Shown here piece by piece: positions 19,063 to 28,156 of a stretch of DNA of 64,000 bases (position 1 is the first letter of the stretch; every line of letters begins with the position of its first letter). The DNA is from VAZQ01 sp963841105 (GTDB taxonomy: Bacteria; Pseudomonadota; Alphaproteobacteria; Rhizobiales; Xanthobacteraceae): the NCBI GenBank assembly GCA_963841105.1, contig CAWJCB010000034.1, positions 248,001 to 312,000 on the forward strand, written 5' to 3'. Both the position numbers and the translations under genes were made by a program. The notes below the pieces were generated by a model that saw only the letters and a program-made list of their open reading frames with translations, searched no databases and was not told the DNA's origin.

Positions 19063-20262
19063 ATGCACAATCATCTTGCCTTGCAACGTCATCTTGCCTT
19101 GCTCTGCCGCTTCGTTGCCGTAGGCGTGACGGTGATGCTTGCAAGCTTTGCGCCGCCCGCGGCCGCACAAGACAGCCTCAAGCTGGGGCTCGTCGCCGCG
19201 ATGTCAGGTCAGTCAGCAAAGTCCGGGGAAGCCATCGTGCGGGGCATCTCCGTCGCCCTCGACGAGATCAATGCCAGGGGCGGCGTCCTGGGCAAGAAAC
19301 TGGAGCTTCTCGTACGCGACGACGAAAGCAATCCCGCCAAGGGCGTGGTGGCGGCGCGCGAGCTTGTTCAGCGCGAGAAGGTCGCGGCCCTTTTTGGCGG
19401 ATTAGACACGCCGGTATCGCTTGCCATCGTTCCCTTCGTCAACCAGGCCAAGGCGCCATTCATGGGCGTGTGGGCGGCGGGCACGGGGATCACGCAAAAC
19501 GGCGCAGCGGACAACTACGTGTTTCGCGTTTCCGCAGTCGATCACCTCGTCAACGTCGCGCTCGTCGATTACGCCGCGAAGAAATATAGCGCCAAGAAAC
19601 CGGGCATGATCCTTATCAATAATCCTTGGGGCGAATCGAATGAAAAAGGGCTCAAGGCCGCGCTTGAAGCAAAAAAGATCGGCTTTGCCGGGATAGAGAA
19701 GTTCGAGACCAATGACATCGATGTCGTGCCGCAGCTCACCCGTCTCAAGCAAGCCGGCGCCGACGTGCTTTTCCTCGTGGCCAACGTGGCGCCGTCCTCG
19801 CAAGTCGTGAAATCGCTTGACCGGATGGGATGGGACGTGCCGATCGTTTCTCACTGGGGTCCGGCAGGGGGGCGTTTCACCGAGCTCGCCGGACCGAGCG
19901 CTGCCAAGGTGCATTTCATCCAGACCTTCAGCTTCTCCGGTAATTCCAGTCCGAAGGCGGCGGAGGTTTTTGCCGCGCTCAAGAAGAAATACCCCGAGAT
20001 CAAGTCGCTCGCCGACGTGACCCCGGCGGTCGGAATCGCCAATGCTTATGATGCAACGCATCTTGTCGCCCTGGCGATCGCGAAGGCGGGCTCGACCGAC
20101 GGCACCAAGATCCGAGACGGGCTCTACGGCATCGACAGCTATGCCGGTCTCATCAAGACCTACGCGCACCCGTTCGCGGAGAAGAAACACGATGCACTTT
20201 CGTCGGACGATTACATTTTCACCTATTTCAAGGGAGACGAGATTCTGCCGCTGACGAACTGA
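19063..20262 (+). CDS. branched-chain amino acid-type ABC transporter substrate-binding protein (LivJ/Peripla_BP_6)
   Basis: 399 aa periplasmic binding protein with a signal peptide (VTVMLASFAPPAAAQ) and the type I fold of LivJ/AmiC proteins (LKLGLVAAMSGQSAKSGEA, NARGGVLGKKLELLVRDDES, AVGIANAYDATHLVALAI). ATG 19063 follows AGGGAGAGG and is better than an in-frame ATG at 19018. It heads a cluster with a LivH permease and a LivM-LivG-LivF fusion, then an amidohydrolase. The ligand may therefore be a nitrogen compound such as an amide or pyrimidine-like molecule rather than leucine; this is inference from context. Confidence 0.9.
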   Translation: MHNHLALQRHLALLCRFVAVGVTVMLASFAPPAAAQDSLKLGLVAAMSGQSAKSGEAIVRGISVALDEINARGGVLGKKLELLVRDDESNPAKGVVAARELVQREKVAALFGGLDTPVSLAIVPFVNQAKAPFMGVWAAGTGITQNGAADNYVFRVSAVDHLVNVALVDYAAKKYSAKKPGMILINNPWGESNEKGLKAALEAKKIGFAGIEKFETNDIDVVPQLTRLKQAGADVLFLVANVAPSSQVVKSLDRMGWDVPIVSHWGPAGGRFTELAGPSAAKVHFIQTFSFSGNSSPKAAEVFAALKKKYPEIKSLADVTPAVGIANAYDATHLVALAIAKAGSTDGTKIRDGLYGIDSYAGLIKTYAHPFAEKKHDALSSDDYIFTYFKGDEILPLTN

Positions 20263-20350
20263 AGATTGGTCGAGCTTCGCTGTCGCCGCTTGCGGGAGAG
20301 GGTTGGGTCATCGGTATTATGGCAGAAGGAGCTTGAGAACCCTCTCAGTT

Positions 20351-20473
20351 GTCATCGTCCGCGAAGGCGGACGATCCAGTAGCCATCGAACCGGAGTTGT
20401 ACTGCTTTTTTCTCAATCACGCGGGATTGCTTACTGGATGCCCGGCCTTCGCGGGGCATGACGCCGGAGAGGA
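20351..20473. repeat. dispersed double-hairpin repeat, copy 2
   Basis: Same architecture as at 899-1026: CATCGTCCGCG hairpin, CCAGTAGCC...TTACTGGAT, then a GCGGGGCATGACGCCGGAGAGG hairpin end. It lies between the binding protein gene and the LivH gene, so the operon may be split or have differential expression across it. Confidence 0.75.
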
Positions 20474-20516
20474 TTCGACGTTGGATATGAAGCACCGTTA
20501 GGGTAATCCGCCGCAC

Positions 20517-21389
20517 ATGCTGCTGAACTCGGCGATCGTGACTGGAATTGCGCTCGGCAGCATGTACGGTCTGATCGCACTCGGCTATCACGTCACCTAC
20601 GTCGTCTCGAATACGGTGAATTTTTCCCAGGGCTCCGCAATGATGCTGGGGGCGGTGCTGGGCTACGCATTCGCCGTGCGACTTGGCTGGCCAGGCGCAT
20701 TGGCCGCTGCAATGGCCATCGCGCTGTGCGCGGCGTTCGGTCTGTTGGTTGAACGCACTCTGGTGCGCCCCTTTGCGGAGCGCGGATCGAACGCCTGGCT
20801 TATGGCGACGGTCGCCGGCGGCATCGTGCTCGACAATGCGGTGCTGTTCACCTTCGGCAAGGAGCCGCGCAGCTTTCCTTCGCTGCTCGCGCAAAAGCCG
20901 GTCGAGGTTTTTGGGACCGGCGTCTATCCTCTGCAACTCGTAATCCCGGCGGTTGCCCTTGGCATCACCCTGGCGCTGCATATGGCATTGCGCCGAACAG
21001 TCCTTGGGAAGGCGCTGCTCGCGGTTGTGCAGAACAGGGATGCCGCGCGTCTGATGGGCATCGACGTGCGGTTCGCAATCGCTTTTTCGTACGCCTTGTC
21101 CACTGCACTGGCGGGATTGGCGGGGCTTCTGATCGCTCCATTGTACAGCGTGCATTCCGATATGGGGACGCTGTTCGGAATCAAGGCATTTGCGGTCGCG
21201 ATCCTTGGCGGGCTTAGCTCAGCCTTCGGGGTCATACTGGCGGGCCTTCTCTATGGTCTGATCGAGGCGCTGGTCACCGCCTTTTTCGGCTCGAGCTATA
21301 CCCAGATCGTCGTATTCACCGCAGTGATCGTTGCCCTTGCCGCACTGCCGAACGGACTGTTCGGCCGAGCGGCAATCAACAAGGTCTGA
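20517..21389 (+). CDS. LivH-type branched-chain ABC transporter permease
   Basis: 290 aa inner-membrane permease with about eight hydrophobic segments. The N-terminus NSAIVTGIALGSMYGLIALGY and the loop TVLGKALLAVVQNRDAARLMGID with GLSSAFGVILAGLLYGLIEAL are typical of LivH. ATG 20517 lies directly after the repeat and no strong ribosome site is visible (GGGTAATCC about 10 nt upstream). It is 8 bp ahead of the LivM-G-F fusion gene and forms the second half of the membrane channel with the LivM part. Confidence 0.9.
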   Translation: MLLNSAIVTGIALGSMYGLIALGYHVTYVVSNTVNFSQGSAMMLGAVLGYAFAVRLGWPGALAAAMAIALCAAFGLLVERTLVRPFAERGSNAWLMATVAGGIVLDNAVLFTFGKEPRSFPSLLAQKPVEVFGTGVYPLQLVIPAVALGITLALHMALRRTVLGKALLAVVQNRDAARLMGIDVRFAIAFSYALSTALAGLAGLLIAPLYSVHSDMGTLFGIKAFAVAILGGLSSAFGVILAGLLYGLIEALVTAFFGSSYTQIVVFTAVIVALAALPNGLFGRAAINKV

Positions 21390-21397
21390 ACATCTGC

Positions 21398-23896
21398 ATG
21401 CTGCGCGCCGGCACATCAGCGCCGATGACGCTCGCAATCCTCGCCCTCATTGCAGCCGGCATCGCCGTTGCGCTCAATTCGGAAGGTTACACGCATTTCG
21501 TTCTGGCCCTGGTCGCTCTGACGACGACGGTGGGGGTTGGCCTCAATGTGCTGCTCGGCCTCGCCGGCCAGGTGTCCTTGGGACACGTCGGCTTCTACGC
21601 GATCGGCGCCTATGCCACCGCCATATTGACGCTCGACGGCACGAGTTTCTGGATTGCATGGCCGCTCGCCGGGGCAATCGCCGGAGCAGTCGGCGCCGTG
21701 CTGGCGCTGCCTGCGTTGCGGATGAGTGGACCTTATCTTGCGATGGTCAGCATCGCGTTCGCGTTCATCGTCCAGCATGCCACGATCGAGTGGCGCACGC
21801 TTACCGGCGGACAAAACGGACTGATGGGAATTGTGCCTCCGCGGCTCGGGACAGTGCCGCTTGGGGAAAAGGAGATGGCCCTGCTCGCGACCTTGTTGGC
21901 GGGTCTCTCGCTGCTCCTTTTTCATCGACTGGCGCGAAGCGCGTGGGGAAAAGCAATGGTGGCGGTGCGCGACTCCGAGACCGCCGCACGCTCCATTGGC
22001 CTGAACCCGGTCTCGATCAAAACGACGGCGTTTGCGCTCTCAGCAATTTTCACAGGACTTGCAGGCGGGGTGTTTGCGCCGTTGATGATGTTCGTGGCGC
22101 CCGATTCATTCCCGTTCTCGCAGTCGATTCTTTTCCTGCTTGCGGTGATCGTGGGCGGCGCTGGATGGGTGCTCGGGCCGGTGGTGGGCGCTGTTGTTAC
22201 CGTCGTGCTGCCGGAGCTGCTGTCCGCCCTTGCTGAGTACCGGTTGCTGTTCTTCGGCGCATTGCTGCTGCTTGTGCTGTGGGTTGCTCCCGAAGGCGCC
22301 ATCGGCAGCCTCGCCCGGGGACTGCGCCGTACCGACACCCGCAACTCGAACGCAGACGGCTTCGATATTCCCCAGCTTCTCAGGGCGGCGGGCGCGCGCG
22401 ACCCCCTGACTCTCACCGACGTGGGCATCAGCTTCGGCGGCATCAAGGCGGCGTCGCATGTGAGCTTTCGCGCCGAGCCGGCAAAGATCACCAGCCTGAT
22501 CGGCCCGAACGGAGCCGGCAAGACCACAGTGCTCAACATGATCGGCGGCTTCTACCGGCCGGATACCGGTAGCGTCCGGCTCGGCAGCAAGGAGCTCGCC
22601 GGGGCGCCAGCCTGGCGCGTTGCACGCGCAGGAGTTGCTCGCACCTATCAGACGACACAACTCTTCGGCAGCATGAGCGTGATTGACAATGTCCTCGCTG
22701 CTCTGTGGCGAGGACAGCTCGGCGTGCCGCTCCTGAAGACCGCGGCGGCAAAGGACCGCAGTGCAGCTGCGACCCTCCTTGCATTCGTCGGGTACTGCGG
22801 CCCGCTCACTGCTCAAGCCGACGCATTGGCCCATGTCGATCGACGGTTGGTCGAAATTGCGCGCGCCCTCGCCTCACGGCCGCAGCTTCTGCTGCTCGAC
22901 GAGCCGGCCGCGGGCCTGGGACACGCAGACCGGGCTGAGCTGCGCGGGCTCCTCCGCCGGATCGCCGATCTGGGCATCGCTGTCATCCTCGTCGAGCACG
23001 ATATGGCACTGGTGATGGACATCTCGGATCACGTGGTTGTCCTCGACGCTGGGACCATCATTGCCGCCGGCTCCGCCGCACAAGTGCGGCACGATCCTCG
23101 CGTGCTGAAGGCCTATCTTGGTGCGGCCGAGATGCGAGCGCGCCCACGGGCAAAGGCATGGAGCGGCTCCGACGAGCCGATCCTGATCTGCCGCAATCTG
23201 ACCGTCGGCTATGGCGCGGTCCCCGTGCTCGGCGACGTGAACTTTGAGGTCAAGACCGGAGAGCTGGTTGCGCTGCTTGGTGCGAACGGCGCTGGCAAGT
23301 CCACGGCCATGCGCGCGGTGAGCGGACTGTTGCGCCCGGTAACCGGCGCCATCGAGCTCGCAGGCAATGCCGTCCAAGACGCGGCCGCACACAAGATTGC
23401 CGCCGCCGGCCTCGTCCTGGTTCCGGAAGGACGGCAGGTTTTCCCCGAGCTCTCGGTACGCGACAATCTCGTGCTCGGCGCTTTTGCACGCCGCAAAGCC
23501 GATCATGGTGCGCGCATGCAGGCTCTGCTCCAGCGCTTTCCTCGCTTGCGCGAGCGCCTTTCGAGTCGCGCCGGGCTTCTCTCGGGTGGCGAGCAGCAGA
23601 TGCTGGCGATCGCGCGCGGGCTCATGGCCAGCCCACGGGTTCTCATGCTCGACGAGCCATCGCTCGGGCTTGCGCCGGCGATGACCAACGAACTGTTCGA
23701 CATCCTGGCCGACCTGCGCGATGACGGCGTAACCATTCTGCTTGTCAACCAGATGGCGGTGCTTGCGTTGACGATTGCCGACCGCGGCTATGTGCTGGAG
23801 TCGGGAAAAATCGTCCGCGACGGCAATGCCGCTGCGCTTGCCAAGGACCCGGCGCTCGAAGCCGCCTACCTCGGCCGGGCAGCAGCCGTGGAGTAG
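21398..23896 (+). CDS. LivM-LivG-LivF fusion: permease with two ATPase domains
   Basis: 832 aa single polypeptide. Residues 1-300: LivM-type permease (GLAGQVSLGHVGFYAIGAYA, GLMGIVPP, AVRDSETAARSIGLN). Residues about 325-575: LivG-like ATPase (Walker A GPNGAGKTT, GVARTYQTTQLF, Walker B LLLLDEPAAGL, VEHDMALVM). Residues about 590-832: LivF-like ATPase (GANGAGKST, signature LSGGEQQM, Walker B VLMLDEPSLGL). In the LivG domain the signature is degenerate: LAHVDRRLVEIARAL stands where LSYGQQRRLEIARAL-type sequence is usual, so one of the two ATP sites may be inactive. The frame is unbroken. It pairs with LivH and the binding protein upstream. Confidence 0.9.
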   Translation: MLRAGTSAPMTLAILALIAAGIAVALNSEGYTHFVLALVALTTTVGVGLNVLLGLAGQVSLGHVGFYAIGAYATAILTLDGTSFWIAWPLAGAIAGAVGAVLALPALRMSGPYLAMVSIAFAFIVQHATIEWRTLTGGQNGLMGIVPPRLGTVPLGEKEMALLATLLAGLSLLLFHRLARSAWGKAMVAVRDSETAARSIGLNPVSIKTTAFALSAIFTGLAGGVFAPLMMFVAPDSFPFSQSILFLLAVIVGGAGWVLGPVVGAVVTVVLPELLSALAEYRLLFFGALLLLVLWVAPEGAIGSLARGLRRTDTRNSNADGFDIPQLLRAAGARDPLTLTDVGISFGGIKAASHVSFRAEPAKITSLIGPNGAGKTTVLNMIGGFYRPDTGSVRLGSKELAGAPAWRVARAGVARTYQTTQLFGSMSVIDNVLAALWRGQLGVPLLKTAAAKDRSAAATLLAFVGYCGPLTAQADALAHVDRRLVEIARALASRPQLLLLDEPAAGLGHADRAELRGLLRRIADLGIAVILVEHDMALVMDISDHVVVLDAGTIIAAGSAAQVRHDPRVLKAYLGAAEMRARPRAKAWSGSDEPILICRNLTVGYGAVPVLGDVNFEVKTGELVALLGANGAGKSTAMRAVSGLLRPVTGAIELAGNAVQDAAAHKIAAAGLVLVPEGRQVFPELSVRDNLVLGAFARRKADHGARMQALLQRFPRLRERLSSRAGLLSGGEQQMLAIARGLMASPRVLMLDEPSLGLAPAMTNELFDILADLRDDGVTILLVNQMAVLALTIADRGYVLESGKIVRDGNAAALAKDPALEAAYLGRAAAVE

Positions 23897-23904
23897 CCTC
23901 TTCC

Positions 23905-25137
23905 ATGGCTTTCGATCTCATCCTGCGCGACGCGCGCGTTGCCGGACATAATGAAACACTGGACATCGGGATTGCCGATGGGCGCATCATGGCGCTGGCG
24001 CGAAATCTTCTCGGCGAATCGCCCGAGCAGCAGCAACTCGCAGCGCGTTTCGTGCTCGGTGGCTTCGTCGAGAGTCACATCCATCTCGACAAGTCCTGCA
24101 TCCTCGAGCGCTGCCGATCGGAGCAAGGCACGCTGAATGAAGCCATCGGCGAAGTGGCCGCGGCCAAGCGCGCCTTCAGCGAGGAAAACATCTATTCACG
24201 CGCGCGCCGCACGCTGGAAAAGGCGATCTCGCACGGGACGATGCGCATGCGCACGCATGTCGAAGTCGATCCGCGCGTGGGGCTGCAAGGATTCAACGCC
24301 ATTCGCCGCCTCAAGCGAGATTACGCCTGGGCGATCGATATCGAGATCTGCGTCTTTCCGCAGGAGGGTTTGCTCAACGATCCCGGCACTGAGGAGCTTC
24401 TGATCGCGGCTTGCGAAGCGGGCGCCGATCTCATTGGCGGCTGTCCTTATACCGACAGCGATCCCCACGGACATATCGCGCGCATTTTCGCGCTCGCGTT
24501 GCGCTTTGGGCTCGACATCGATTTTCATCTCGATTTCGATCTCGATGCCTCATGGATGAATATCGATGAGGTCTGCCGGCAGACGGCTGTGCACCGCTAC
24601 GCCGATCGCGTGACAGTCGGGCACGTCACCAAGCTCTCGGCGCTCGCGCCGGAGCACCTTGAACAAGTTGCGCGGCGTCTGGCCGACGCCGGCGTTGGCG
24701 TCACGGTCCTGCCGGCTACCGATTTGTTTCTCATGGGGCGTGAGCATCCTCATAGCGTCCCGCGCGGCGTTGCACCGGCGCACCGGCTGCTCGACCACGA
24801 CGTGACTTGCTCGCTCGCCACCAACAACGTGCTCAATCCATTCACGCCATTCGGCGACTGCTCGCTCATCCGCATGGCAAACCTTTATGCCAATGTCGCC
24901 CACATCGGACGGGCGAAGGAGCTTGCGGCTTGCTTCGACATGATCACCAGGCGCCCGGCAAAGCTGATGCGGCTGAAAGACTACGGCGTTGCTGTCGGCA
25001 ATCCGGCGGACCTGGTCGTGCTCGACTGCGCAGATGCTGCGAGCGCCGTGGCGGAGCTGGCCACACCCCTGTTCGGCCTCAAGCGAGGGCGTCGCAGCTT
25101 TGCCCGCCCCGCACCTGCGCTCTATCCGCCGGGTTGA
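23905..25137 (+). CDS. cytosine deaminase-like metal-dependent amidohydrolase
   Basis: 410 aa amidohydrolase-superfamily enzyme near CodA/AtzC-type deaminases. Seen: HxH metal motif GFVESHIHLDK, His of DIDFHLDFDLD, His of RVTVGHVTKLSAL, and the C-terminal closing strand NPADLVVLDC. At the place where CodA has the metal-ligand Asp (HDDVFDPW) this protein has ATNNVLNPFTPFGD, with Asn instead. That may define a subfamily with a different metal site or substrate. It starts 8 bp after the Liv fusion gene and is probably co-transcribed, so it likely acts on the imported compound, removing or hydrolysing an amino or amide group in the cytoplasm. Confidence 0.82.
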   Translation: MAFDLILRDARVAGHNETLDIGIADGRIMALARNLLGESPEQQQLAARFVLGGFVESHIHLDKSCILERCRSEQGTLNEAIGEVAAAKRAFSEENIYSRARRTLEKAISHGTMRMRTHVEVDPRVGLQGFNAIRRLKRDYAWAIDIEICVFPQEGLLNDPGTEELLIAACEAGADLIGGCPYTDSDPHGHIARIFALALRFGLDIDFHLDFDLDASWMNIDEVCRQTAVHRYADRVTVGHVTKLSALAPEHLEQVARRLADAGVGVTVLPATDLFLMGREHPHSVPRGVAPAHRLLDHDVTCSLATNNVLNPFTPFGDCSLIRMANLYANVAHIGRAKELAACFDMITRRPAKLMRLKDYGVAVGNPADLVVLDCADAASAVAELATPLFGLKRGRRSFARPAPALYPPG

Positions 25138-25145
25138 GCCCACGC

Positions 25146-25440
25146 TCACACGACTGTTCCAAACAAGGCCCCGACGCCTGCGGTCAGCCCCATGGCCAGT
25201 GCACCTCAAAACGTGACGCGTATTGCGCCCACCGTCAAAACCGCGCCGCGCGCGCCCGCCGCCAACGCACCCAAAAGCGCAAGGAACAGCAGTGAAGCTC
25301 CCGGGACAAGTATAATCAGAACTCGCCTCCTGGGCTAAGGCCGTCACCGCTCCAACAGCGAATCTGGCAGCCGCCGCAACCGCAGCTTGAATCGGACGCG
25401 CACTGAGAGTCTCAGAGATGCCTCGGGCTCTGACGCCGTT
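25146..25440 (-). pseudogene. VIT1/CCC1-family iron/manganese transporter, C-terminal relic
   Basis: On the minus strand the sequence ISETLSARPIQAAVAAAARFAVGAV matches the end of the VIT/CCC1 membrane domain. After ALAQEA it continues in another frame (VLIILVPGASLLFLALLGAL, then RVTF, a TGA stop where Trp is expected at 25206-25208, then GALAMGLTAGVGALFG) to the normal stop at 25146-25148. There is thus a net +1 at about 25323 and a nonsense codon. The N-terminal two thirds is absent. It is a gene remnant. Confidence 0.7.
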
Positions 25441-25515
25441 CCATCCCCCCCACAGAGTGGTCCTGAGCCTCGTGGGAAATGCCAAAATTACCAGACCGAA
25501 GAATTATCCACAGAG

Positions 25516-25534
25516 TGAGCAATTCTATACAGAC
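25516..25534 (+). promoter_or_regulatory. recurrent 19-bp element, copy A
   Basis: TGAGCAATTCTATACAGAC, one mismatch from the other copies at 28213, 30841 and 32279. It sits 56 nt before the ATG at 25591 in the orientation of that gene. It may be a promoter or a regulator site. Confidence 0.6.
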
Positions 25535-25590
25535 GCGCTTTCTGTTTTAGCGCTCAGTGCGGTCTTCGCACCGCGGCACGGAGAGCGAAA

Positions 25591-25818
25591 ATGACCCATG
25601 TCAGTGAACAGTCCACGACATTCAACCCCGAAACCCTCCATATTCTCGGCAGCGCGCTAGATGATGCTTGGCAGCGTCTAGAGGTACGGGGACACTTGAA
25701 TGGTAGTGGCGATGCCATCCGCACGATACTTGCTAAGCACATTATCGCCATGGCTGAACAAGGCGAGCGCGACCGTCAGCATCTAATCGAAGGTGCGTTG
25801 ACTCGGCTGAAGCTCTGA
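25591..25818 (+). CDS. small conserved hypothetical protein, 75 aa
   Basis: A 75 aa soluble protein (NPETLHILGSALDDAWQRLE, then AKHIIAMAEQGERDRQHLIEGAL) of a type I recall as common and unannotated in rhizobia. It is predicted to be mostly helical with no membrane segment. ATG 25591 follows GGAGAGCGAAA (GGAG, 8 nt upstream). Expression is probably linked to the 19-bp element 56 nt upstream. Function unknown. Confidence 0.7.
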   Translation: MTHVSEQSTTFNPETLHILGSALDDAWQRLEVRGHLNGSGDAIRTILAKHIIAMAEQGERDRQHLIEGALTRLKL

Positions 25819-26065
25819 GTGGCGCGCCGACTTACTTAGCCAGCCGCCAAGCGAACAGCAGCAGCAGCAGCCGTAATGACGGACATCACCAGCCCGCCGC
25901 CGATCATTTCGGCTTGACGATGCCGCCGAGCAGCAAACCTCCTTCAATCAATCATAGCTCGGCAGTCCGGCGAGCACATGCTCGCCAGCGGTGGCGCCGA
26001 TGTGCCAGGCGATGTGGCGCTCGCATTCGGTTTTCGGTACGCCGACCTGATCGAGTGCGTGCGGG

Positions 26066-26593
26066 GTGGAATTGTCGCGTGATCGGCGACAATCAGGAAC
26101 GGCGAGCACCGCGGGGCGACCTATCGAGGAGGCGTGGTCTCTTTTCGGACAGGGTCCGAAGGGTTGGCCGCTGGTGAAGGCGATCTGCGACCATGTCCAC
26201 GATCGCATCACCTTCGGCTACGCCCATGCCAGCCCGACCAAGACGGCGTTTGACGTCTATACGGAGAAGCGGGGCGTGTGCCGGGACTTCGCCCACCTCG
26301 CGGTCACGCTGTGCCGCTGCATGAACATTCCGGCGCGTTATTGCACCGGTTATCTCGGCGACATCGGCGTACCGCTCGACAATTCACCGATGGATCAGCG
26401 CCGGTTCGAAGCCTATCTCGGCGGCCGCTGGTACACGTTCGATGCACGACACAACAAGCCGCGGATTGGCCGCATCCTAATGGATACGCGGCGCGATGCA
26501 CCACTCGCTTGCTGCCGTCCTTCGAGACGCCCGCTCGCAGGCTTCAAGGTGATCACCGACGAGGTCAAGTCGGCCGCGCCGGCGAATAGGTGA
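26066..26593 (+). pseudogene. transglutaminase-like cysteine peptidase, N-terminally truncated
   Basis: Transglutaminase-core protein: RITFGYAHASPTKTAFDVYTEKRGVCRDFAHLA contains the catalytic Cys, followed by CMNIPARYCTGYLGDIGV and RWYTFDARHNKPRIG with the His and Asp. Full-length relatives have about 90 more residues before this domain; here the upstream sequence does not match and contains stops. Near the C-terminus (DTRRDAPLACCRPSRRP) the family sequence is also replaced for some 15 residues, perhaps by two compensating indels. The catalytic triad survives, so a reduced protein could still be made, but it looks like a decaying gene. Confidence 0.65.
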
Positions 26594-26907
26594 CGCAAGC
26601 GCAGCTTGAGGAGACATCTCGCGGAGCAGTTAGCATTCATCACCTCCACAACGTGCACTGCGGAATTGACAACATTTTATGCCTCCTAAAATATAACGGG
26701 GATATTGTTGAAAAAGCTGATCAACTCTTACGCATAGCCTCCAGCTACATCACCGGTCACGATCTGATCTCGTCGAAGGTTAGTGACGGGAATATCAGCG
26801 AGGATGCTGATCGCCTGCGCGCTGCCCATGAGGCGCTTGCTGGTTTTTGCTTTGCGGTTGAGCACGGTCAGCCGAATTCTAGGGTCGGCACTCTCGGACT
26901 GGCGTGA
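26590..26907 (+). CDS. hypothetical protein, 105 aa
   Basis: No family recognised. The GTG start at 26590 overlaps the transglutaminase stop (GTGA), which would allow translational coupling. The sequence is helical and soluble with His/Cys near the N-terminus (HHLHNVHCGIDNILCLLKY). Base composition is more AT-rich than neighbours. Its end overlaps the convergent glycosyltransferase gene by 29 bp. It may be real or a chance frame. Confidence 0.4.
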   Translation: MTQAQLEETSRGAVSIHHLHNVHCGIDNILCLLKYNGDIVEKADQLLRIASSYITGHDLISSKVSDGNISEDADRLRAAHEALAGFCFAVEHGQPNSRVGTLGLA

Positions 26908-28156
26908 AATCACTTCTGGAATGCGCCTCCATGCCGGCCAGTGTCCACATCCCGCAATCATATAGGTTGCGACGCTGGTGTCGCGGCCACAATGCGACAT
27001 CCGCATAGCGCTTCAACAGGGATGCGGCTGAAAGCCGAAATAACGCGCGGATAATGATAAAACGAGCTTCTAAGCGCCAACTCGCGCGGCGTACATTCAA
27101 GTAGGTCGTCTCGCGCTCCAAGATAGACCGCCGCTTGAGCAGCGAATGGTAGACCGCAACATAATCCGCGGCCATGCGCGCGGACGAAAATCGTTGCTCG
27201 AACCGGCGCCGAACGGCGTGGCGATCGAGCTCCATCACCCGCGGCAGCATCATCACCGCCTCATCCATCGTATCGACGATGGCGCCCGTGACGCCCTGCT
27301 CGATGATCTCCGCAACGGAACCATGGCGAAAAGCAAGGACAGGTGTGCCGCACGCCATTGCCTCGATCATCACCATGCCGAACGGCTCCGGCCAATCGAT
27401 CGGGAACAAGAGCGCCTGCGCCTCGCCCAGGAATTTGGTCTTGCTGCGCTCATTGATCTCGCCGATGAACTCGACCCCCGGATCGCTCAACAGCGGTGCG
27501 ATCCTTTCGCGGAAATAGGCTTCATCGGCCCTGTTGACCTTGGCGGCGATCTTCAGGGGAATGCCAAGCGTTCGCGCTATTCGAATGGCGCGATCAGGCC
27601 GCTTCTCGGGCGAAATTCGGCCGAGAAACGCGACATAGCCGCCGCGCGGATTGTAAATGGGCGTGTGCAGGTTCGTTGGAATACCGTGATGCACGGTCGC
27701 GACGAAGTTGGCCTTGGCGATCGGCTGCCGCTGATCACTGGAGATCGAGACCAGCGGCATTTCGCTAAAGCCGATATAGAGTGGCTTGAGATCTGGAAGA
27801 TCTTGCCGGCCGTGAAGGGTTGTCAGCGTGCGATCGGCCGTCTGGGCAAAAAGCGGAAAGTGAAACTGGTCGATGTGGAAATGCAAAATGTCGAATCCTT
27901 TCGCGAGCCTTCGTACCCTGTCGAGCATCAGCATGTAATACGGGATTGGGTCGCGAACATTGCTGTCGAGACGCAATGCCATGGCCGCGCAACCCACCAG
28001 CTCGGCAGCGGTAATGGAGTCTGCGCTCGCGAACAAGGTCACCTCGTGACCAAGTCGCACCAATTCATCCGTAAGATAGGAAACAATTCGTTCGGTGCCG
28101 CCATAAAGCCGCGGCGGCACGCTCTCCATAAGCGGTGCGATTTGCGCAATTTTCAT
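26879..28156 (-). CDS. glycosyltransferase family 4
   Basis: 425 aa GT-B fold glycosyltransferase. The N-terminus IAQIAPLMESVPPRLYGGTERIV, the middle FLGRISPEKRPDRAIRIAR and the motif PEPFGMVMIEAMACGTPVLA (the E-x7-E pair that binds the sugar nucleotide) are typical of GT4. ATG 28156 fits the family start; an upstream in-frame ATG at 28192 adds only a non-family leader. About 50 residues after SLLKRRSILERE lack family similarity and may be a tail. It likely transfers a sugar to a cell-surface or stress glycan. The 19-bp element lies 56 nt upstream. Confidence 0.85.
   Translation of the reverse strand: MKIAQIAPLMESVPPRLYGGTERIVSYLTDELVRLGHEVTLFASADSITAAELVGCAAMALRLDSNVRDPIPYYMLMLDRVRRLAKGFDILHFHIDQFHFPLFAQTADRTLTTLHGRQDLPDLKPLYIGFSEMPLVSISSDQRQPIAKANFVATVHHGIPTNLHTPIYNPRGGYVAFLGRISPEKRPDRAIRIARTLGIPLKIAAKVNRADEAYFRERIAPLLSDPGVEFIGEINERSKTKFLGEAQALLFPIDWPEPFGMVMIEAMACGTPVLAFRHGSVAEIIEQGVTGAIVDTMDEAVMMLPRVMELDRHAVRRRFEQRFSSARMAADYVAVYHSLLKRRSILERETTYLNVRRASWRLEARFIIIRALFRLSAASLLKRYADVALWPRHQRRNLYDCGMWTLAGMEAHSRSDFTPVRECRP

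Noticed and set aside
24550..25485. 311-codon minus-strand frame over the amidohydrolase gene
   Set aside because: Most is antisense shadow; only its first part matches the VIT relic, which is annotated separately.
25948..26211. 87-codon minus-strand frame near the transglutaminase relic
   Set aside because: No family recognised and overlaps the relic; not enough support to call a gene.
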